DNA from: Omnitrophica bacterium RBG_13_46_9
GTDB lineage: Bacteria; Omnitrophota; Gorgyraeia; JABMRN01; RBG-13-46-9
Assembly: GCA_001804045.1 (NCBI GenBank)
Contig: MHFD01000016.1
Location: 41,311 to 51,944, forward strand
DNA length: 10,634 bases
Direction: 5' to 3'
A model generated the notes under the pieces. It was not told the DNA's origin and did no database searches. It saw only the letters and a program-made list of their open reading frames with translations. Below are positions 6,861-10,634 of the stretch, piece after piece. Both the position numbers and the translations under genes were made by a program. Every line of letters starts with the position of its first letter. Positions within the stretch are counted from its first letter, which is position 1.

Positions 6861-7698
6861 CTACTCTTGAGGATAGGCCACCGGTTGGGTAAGCATGACT
6901 TTTTGACTTTCATTAAGACCCATTGCCTTAGCCAGAGACTGTTTATCTACCCATCCTATAACAATTGTCGCCAATCCCTCCGAGGCGCAAAAAAGATATA
7001 CATTCTGGCTTATGGAGCCATACTGCGTTACAACCATGGTGCCTCAAAAAACCCGCTTACGCCTCGCTTCGGCGAGGTCAGCCTGCCTCTCGGCAAGGCC
7101 GAGGGCCTTCAATACGTAATGGCGACATCTCGCCATAGCGCTACCTGCATGCATTTATCCCCGGGTTCACACATGGGGTGTATGCGCGAAGGCGGATAAA
7201 ACCTGTATCGGCTGCGGAAAACAAAATTTTGTTTTCTTCGTTTCCGGACATTTTGGAGAAATCAGCGACATATATAAGATTTACGGGCGATACCCGCATA
7301 AACTCCTGCGTCCCGGCGAACTCACGTATGTCTTTTGCCATAACAGGCTCTAAGACATGTTGCGAAGCGTCATATTTATGTACCCCTTTTTCCATGGCGA
7401 CATATATGTCGATTTCCTGTCTGTTCATGGCTGAAGGCGCTGTGCGCTTTGAGATGTCCGGCCTGTTTACGCCAAAAGCCGCCCACAAGAGATTCGATAG
7501 GACATCGAGCGGCAGTTCTTTCGCGCTAAAAGAACGTGTGCTTTTTCTATCTTTGAGAGCTTGCATCAGTAATTTCCCTCTGTCAAATTGCGGCGGGGAA
7601 AGCTTTATGACATTCGATTCTTCCGCGTATATTGCCGATACAACACTGATTGCTATTGCATAAATACTAATTGAAAGTATCTTAACGGCTTTGGTCAT
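6861..7698 (-). pseudogene. Periplasmic nitroreductase, interrupted by an insertion
   Basis: The gene is an FMN-type nitroreductase with a Sec signal peptide (cleavage likely after IYA at 25). The N-terminal part (7698-7195) has RKSTRSFS at 51-58, where the FMN phosphate normally binds, TAPSAMNRQEIDIYVA at 86-101, and NLIYVADFSKMSG. It stops matching after SAADTGFI (161-168). The expected continuation SQNVYLFCASEGLAT, then GWVDKQSLAKAMGL and a closing VAYPQE, appears at 7013-6861. The two parts are separated by 181 non-family bases that shift the frame and add a TAG at 7141. The C-terminal piece has its own ATG at 7037 (within the insertion) behind GAGG, so a 58-residue fragment could be made. 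A strong GGAGGA precedes the first ATG. Function is probably lost. Confidence 0.88.
7014..7197. mobile_element. Hairpin-rich, non-coding insertion (MITE-like) in the nitroreductase gene
   Basis: The boundaries come from where nitroreductase family sequence stops and resumes. Both junctions contain TTAT/ATAA-like sequence, compatible with a 2-bp TA or AT target duplication. The two ends are imperfect inverted repeats (GCC..GCG..TACA.CC..ATG.GTG). Inside are three hairpins: 7119-7136 (7 bp, 4-base loop), 7085-7106 (9 bp with one bulge) and 7062-7077 (6 bp closing a C(TTCG)G tetraloop in + orientation). No transposase is present, so mobilisation in trans would be needed. The exact edges are uncertain by a few bases. 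Confidence 0.7.
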
Positions 7699-7759
7699 TT
7701 TGCGCTCCTCCGTTAATACGGTTGGGTATGCTGCAGATTCGTGCGGGGCATCCGTACAG

Positions 7760-7788
7760 ATTATATAATTTTATCGCTAAATAGACAA
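7760..7788 (-). promoter_or_regulatory. Sigma-70-type promoter of the nitroreductase gene
   Basis: On the minus strand, TTGTCT (7788-7783), a 17-base spacer and a perfect TATAAT (7765-7760) precede the gene, with a start near 7753 and a leader of about 54 bases. The signal remains intact although the gene is broken. Confidence 0.55.
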
Positions 7789-7993
7789 TAGTTTACGCGC
7801 TGCCTGTCTTTTTCTCCCGGGCTCCGCAGCAATATTTCATGTGCGGCTCTCTTTTTCTAATTCCTTACTATGTATTTATTCGTCTATAAACCGTTGCATT
7901 ACATTAGGGCGCGGGATTTAGCTGCGATGATTCTATTTTTAGAATGCGTGTAGGCGATTGGGGCAGCGGGCTTATCATGATCGGGATGCGTCT
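7789..7993. other. Gene-free spacer between response regulator and nitroreductase promoter
   Basis: I see no convincing gene. A 6-bp AT-rich hairpin, GATTCTA-TTTT-TAGAAT, lies near 7928-7944 and is too weak to call a terminator. The 14 bases at 7810-7823 (TTTTCTCCCGGGCT) recur at 8677-8690. Confidence 0.4.
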
Positions 7994-8374
7994 CTATTTT
8001 TGTTTTATGTTTTTCTCGATGCAGCCGATAAGATCATCCATATCAACCGGTTTAGCTACAAAGGGATACCCCCCTATAATGCCTCCGTCGCTATGTTCTT
8101 CTTCCTTCGATATAATCGCTGTTAAAAATACTATCGGGATGTCTTTGGTTTTCTCTTCATCCTTTATCTGGGCGGCGACACTTGAGCCTTCGATATCCGG
8201 CATCAATATGTCCAATAAAATCAAATCCGGTTTAAACTCTATGGCACTGGCAAGACCCCTTGAACCCACGTTCTCCGTTCTTACCTCATATCGTCTCGTT
8301 TTTTCAAGATTTAACTTTATTAATTTCGTGAAACCTGCTTCATCATCAATAATCAATATCTTTTTTTTATTCAT
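7994..8374 (-). CDS. Single-domain CheY-like response regulator
   Basis: This is a 126-residue receiver domain with no output domain. The acidic pair D10-D11 (ILIIDDE), phosphoacceptor D55 (DLILLDILMPD), T85 (VFLTA) and K108 (VAKPVD) are all in the expected places, so it should be phosphorylated by a histidine kinase that is not in this window. The ATG at 8374 is chosen because AGAGGTGA lies just upstream. An upstream in-frame GTG at 8401 would add nine residues but has no ribosome binding site. Codons 3-5 form a run of eight A. Stand-alone receivers act by protein contact or as phosphorelay intermediates; the partner cannot be told from context. Confidence 0.93.
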   Translation of the reverse strand: MNKKKILIIDDEAGFTKLIKLNLEKTRRYEVRTENVGSRGLASAIEFKPDLILLDILMPDIEGSSVAAQIKDEEKTKDIPIVFLTAIISKEEEHSDGGIIGGYPFVAKPVDMDDLIGCIEKNIKQK

Positions 8375-8385
8375 GTCATCACCTC

Positions 8386-8688
8386 TACAAAATTGCAACA
8401 CTACCCATTCTTACGTCTTGCTCCTTTTTCGGCTTCACTGCTTTGCTTATTAAGCCTTGTAGCCGTGACTCCTGACACTCCAAGTCTAACGGGCTTTGGA
8501 TAATCCCGCGTTTTTTGCGGAACCGGTTAATAGGTAACTTTTATCGTTTTCGGCAGAGGGAGCTCAATTCCCTATCTTCACGATAGTCTTGCCTGATGCA
8601 TTGGCCGATATATGCGCTCTGTATCAATTTGACATTACTTGATCCGGTATCATCTGGTATACACAGTATTTGTTGCTTTTCTCCCGGG
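8386..8688 (-). other. Gene-free region upstream of the response regulator, possible structured leader
   Basis: No standard gene is evident. On the minus strand, GGCA and TGCC (near 8588-8549) can enclose two hairpins: CTATC/GATAG, and a GGA/TCC stem in the palindromic GGGAATTGAGCTCCC. This makes a potential three-way junction. Nearer the gene, TCAC-GGCT and GTGA-AGCC occur in crossing order, which would pair as a pseudoknot. A frame of 48 codons without stop ends in a TAG at 8385, just before the regulator's SD, but it has no credible start codon. I could not match it to a riboswitch class I know. Confidence 0.3.
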
Positions 8689-8811
8689 CTAGATTCTGCT
8701 CAAAACTCCCTTCCCGAAGAACTTCATGCATCGCGCTATGGCACCTATGGCAATGGCCGCTACCAAAACAGCCATTCCTAGTATTGCCGATATCCGCCTT
8801 ACAATCTTCAT
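8689..8811 (-). CDS. Possible 40-residue single-span membrane peptide
   Basis: The reading frame starts with a basic MKIVRR, continues with a hydrophobic, alanine/isoleucine-rich segment (about 7-26), and ends with a basic tail (CMKFFGKGVLSRI). This is the charge pattern of a small one-span inner-membrane peptide. There is no SD before the ATG. A TATATT at 8827-8822 is close enough that the message could be almost leaderless. The gene would lie just beyond the large terminator. The length and composition could occur by chance, and I recognise no family. Confidence 0.3.
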   Translation of the reverse strand: MKIVRRISAILGMAVLVAAIAIGAIARCMKFFGKGVLSRI

Positions 8812-8856
8812 GATAAATAAGAATATATCATATAATTAGTATGTTTACCAGCACAG

Positions 8857-8968
8857 AAAAACAAAAAAACCTCCCCGACCTCGTAGGTTGGACCGGTATG
8901 GTCCGGGACAACCTCCCCAACCTCGCAGGTTGGACCAGTATGGTCCAACCTGCGAGGTTGGGGAGGTT
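8857..8968 (-). terminator. Large palindromic repeat acting as terminator of the UbiB-like gene
   Basis: 8910-8937 and 8941-8968 are a perfect 28-bp inverted repeat around a 3-base loop. A second, partial copy (8868-8904) is a direct repeat of 8910-8946 with 34 of 37 positions identical, at a 42-base period. On the minus strand the structure begins four bases after the UbiB-like stop codon and ends in T7-G-T5 (8869-8857). The first arm can pair either with its neighbour or, with two mismatches, with the arm next to the T-run. The latter gives a canonical intrinsic terminator. Confidence 0.8.
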
Positions 8969-8972
8969 TGTT

Positions 8973-10634
8973 TTACGCCGATTGCAATAGTCTTTTGAGA
9001 GTAGCGTATTTCTGTATGAGCTCCTGCTTGTCATACGGAACGGCATTCGGCAGGAGTGTGAAAATGATGGCGCCGTTATCTCTGGTGATTGATTCTATGT
9101 TCAGCTCTTCAAGCCCGGTGCCGGATTCTTTCAGGCACTCCAGGGTAGCTTCTAAATCGTGAAAATACCCATCCAAGGCGATAGCTACTATCTCCACAAG
9201 CGGGTAATAGGCATTGTAATCCAGCTTGCTTTCATCTATATAAAAAGGCGTAACGCCCTTATTTGACTCGCTCTGCCGCAGTTTTTCCCGTTCCGTTTTT
9301 CTCGCGAACAGGCATATATGCGTTCCCGGTACAGCGGAGTATTCCTGTATCTTACCGGGTATTTTTTCAGGTGGCACCTTCACTATAGTAACATTTTCCA
9401 GGACTTCGCTGTATTTAGTGCCGTTAGCGAGTTCCCGAAAGACAGTAAATACGCTCAAGGGGGACGCCGTCTGCAACCCGCCTATACCGTCGTCAAAAAC
9501 AATGACCAGCTTCTTGCCGGACAAGTATATCGACAGGAACTCCTCGGCAAGGTTGAGTGTCAGTTCCTTCGGATCCTTTAGGTCGCGTAAAGAGCGTGTT
9601 TCCGCAGCCTCTTTCGTTTTTACAGCAGGTCTTCTCCCGGCCTTTGCCGGCTGTCCTTTACGCGTCTTCATCTCTTTTTTGTCTCCTCTAAGCTCACCGC
9701 TTCTTTGGGAACGGTCAGGAACGTCGCTCAGACTCTCCGGAGAAACTTTTCTGACCTCCGCCTTCTCTTTTCCAAAAAATTCATTTACTAAATAACTTGC
9801 CTTATCGATGAATTTCAGGGTCTTAAATGAGAGTCCCCCCTCCAGCCGCGCTATAATCCAGTCCATAAACCTCATATAGGGCCTTACACTGCCAAGAATT
9901 GGTATTATCTTAAGGAATCGCGCCGCGATGAGCATCTCAAGCGTCCTCTTCTCGCTTTCGGGGAGAGTGTTTACCGCCCCCATATCCACGAAAGTGATTG
10001 TAGTCGCTTCGGCGGACCTTAAGATAATCAGATTTCCCGGATGTGGATCAGCGTGATATATTCCGTCCTCAAATACCTGCCTTAAAAGGTCATAAATAAT
10101 AACACCGCATACCGCCTTTCTATCACCTACTGCGTATTCGTTAAGAGATAAGCCCGGCACCTTTCGCTCACGGATGAGCATGTTATCTTCGACGACCATC
10201 CTGTCATTGAAGACGACTTCATACCGCGCATATCCCCCTATAATACTTCTTATGAACCGCATTATCAGCCTGTACACGAGGTCCCCCCGCAAGGTTTCAC
10301 TTCGCCCCCTGTTATTGCGGGACAATATACCGGCGTTTATCTTCTCCTGTGTAAAATCGGTTTCTCTCTCTATTATGTCTTTAAGCTCTCCAAACATGTC
10401 CTTCGACTGGTTGCTCGTTATTTCGTGTCTCTTCTCTAAGTCAGACAGGATCGATTGAAGCCGCCATAAATCCTGTTTCGCCTCATAAAAGACCTGCAAA
10501 TTCTTTACTTTATATACCTCTTCGCTCCCCAGAACGTCAAATACCGTTTTTATCGAAGCTGTCGCCCGTATCCTACTTATGACAGTATCCGTCTTTCCCA
10601 GCTCGTCAAGCACGGAGAAGATCGCCTCTTTATC
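8973..10634 (-). CDS. ABC1/UbiB-family protein kinase-like protein with unknown C-terminal domain (partial, 5' end beyond window)
   Basis: The frame is open to the right edge, so the N-terminus, including the KxGQ region, is missing; 553 residues are visible. ERETDFTQEKIN (about 89-100), ERKVPGLSLNEY (156-167), the catalytic-loop motif HADPHPGN (194-201) and VDMG (216-219, in place of DFG) identify the ABC1/AarF/UbiB family. Those proteins are atypical kinases or ATPases linked to quinone or lipid metabolism. After the kinase core comes a hydrophobic stretch (IPILGSVRPYMRF) and a charged Lys/Arg/Glu-rich linker (about 288-355). A roughly 200-residue domain follows, starting near GKKLVIVFDDGIGGLQ and ending FTLLPNAVPYDKQELIQ..LLQSA. 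Usual UbiB proteins end in hydrophobic helices instead. The function of the extra domain is unknown. The stop is followed directly by a large terminator. Confidence 0.85.
   Translation of the reverse strand, partial: DKEAIFSVLDELGKTDTVISRIRATASIKTVFDVLGSEEVYKVKNLQVFYEAKQDLWRLQSILSDLEKRHEITSNQSKDMFGELKDIIERETDFTQEKINAGILSRNNRGRSETLRGDLVYRLIMRFIRSIIGGYARYEVVFNDRMVVEDNMLIRERKVPGLSLNEYAVGDRKAVCGVIIYDLLRQVFEDGIYHADPHPGNLIILRSAEATTITFVDMGAVNTLPESEKRTLEMLIAARFLKIIPILGSVRPYMRFMDWIIARLEGGLSFKTLKFIDKASYLVNEFFGKEKAEVRKVSPESLSDVPDRSQRSGELRGDKKEMKTRKGQPAKAGRRPAVKTKEAAETRSLRDLKDPKELTLNLAEEFLSIYLSGKKLVIVFDDGIGGLQTASPLSVFTVFRELANGTKYSEVLENVTIVKVPPEKIPGKIQEYSAVPGTHICLFARKTEREKLRQSESNKGVTPFYIDESKLDYNAYYPLVEIVAIALDGYFHDLEATLECLKESGTGLEELNIESITRDNGAIIFTLLPNAVPYDKQELIQKYATLKRLLQSA

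Noticed and set aside
7178..7663. A 161-codon open frame on the + strand
   Set aside because: It mirrors the nitroreductase coding sequence, whose signal peptide, SD and family motifs favour the minus strand.
7944..8453. A 169-codon open frame on the + strand
   Set aside because: It is antisense to the response regulator, which has all receiver-domain residues in place.
8385..8531. A 48-codon stop-free minus-strand stretch ending just before the response regulator SD
   Set aside because: It has no credible start codon or ribosome binding site, and the length is compatible with chance. Kept only as part of the leader description.
8530..8600. A c-di-GMP (GEMM) riboswitch suggested by GGCAAGAC-hairpin-GGGA on the minus strand
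   Set aside because: The diagnostic GCAAACC and ACGCAAAGC consensus segments are missing, so only a superficial likeness remains.
8596..8781. A 61-codon open frame on the + strand in the gene-poor region
   Set aside because: It has no SD and an unconvincing composition with no recognisable features. It also overlaps the slightly better small membrane peptide on the other strand.
8828..9046. A 72-codon minus-strand frame across the palindrome
   Set aside because: It reads through the terminator palindrome and overlaps the UbiB-like gene in another frame; the repetitive composition comes from the palindrome.
1..10634. CRISPR arrays, tRNA and rRNA genes
   Set aside because: No regularly spaced repeats with unique spacers, no tRNA-like TTCRA/acceptor arrangement and no rRNA-like sequence were seen.

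Overview
All genes recognised in this 10.6 kb window lie on the minus strand, so transcription reads from high to low coordinates. The content points to an anaerobic, Gram-negative-type bacterium: a four-subunit ferredoxin-dependent 2-oxoacid oxidoreductase, bacterial DnaX and RecR, and exported proteins with Sec signal peptides. An uncultured lineage such as Omnitrophota or a neighbouring phylum would fit, but that is inference; no rRNA or other phylogenetic marker was examined.

Right part (about 8.7-10.6 kb): the 3' portion of an ABC1/UbiB-family kinase gene that enters from the right edge. Its kinase core is followed by a charged linker and a C-terminal domain of about 200 residues that I do not recognise. 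The gene ends at a very large repeat-derived palindrome with a T-run, which looks like an intrinsic terminator. Beyond it are a possible 40-residue membrane peptide, about 300 bases without a convincing gene but with possible RNA structure, and an orphan CheY-like response regulator.

Middle (about 6.3-7.8 kb): a periplasmic nitroreductase gene with a good promoter and ribosome binding site. It is broken by a hairpin-rich insertion of about 180 bp that separates an N-terminal part from a still recognisable C-terminal part. Downstream is a small secreted protein with a BamE/SmpA-like domain.

Left-centre (3.7-6.2 kb): a dnaX-recR pair behind a clear sigma-70-type promoter. The pair lacks the ybaB/ebfC gene that often sits between them. 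dnaX carries a seven-A run at the junction between its core and its C-terminal extension, where frameshifting makes the gamma subunit in some bacteria.

Left (1-3.5 kb): a six-helix membrane protein followed by porG-porD-porA-porB (gamma-delta-alpha-beta), with porB leaving the window. These genes probably form one operon that supplies acetyl-CoA and reduced ferredoxin from pyruvate. Between porD and porA sits a heptanucleotide repeat array in inverted orientation that can form long hairpins inside the operon transcript.
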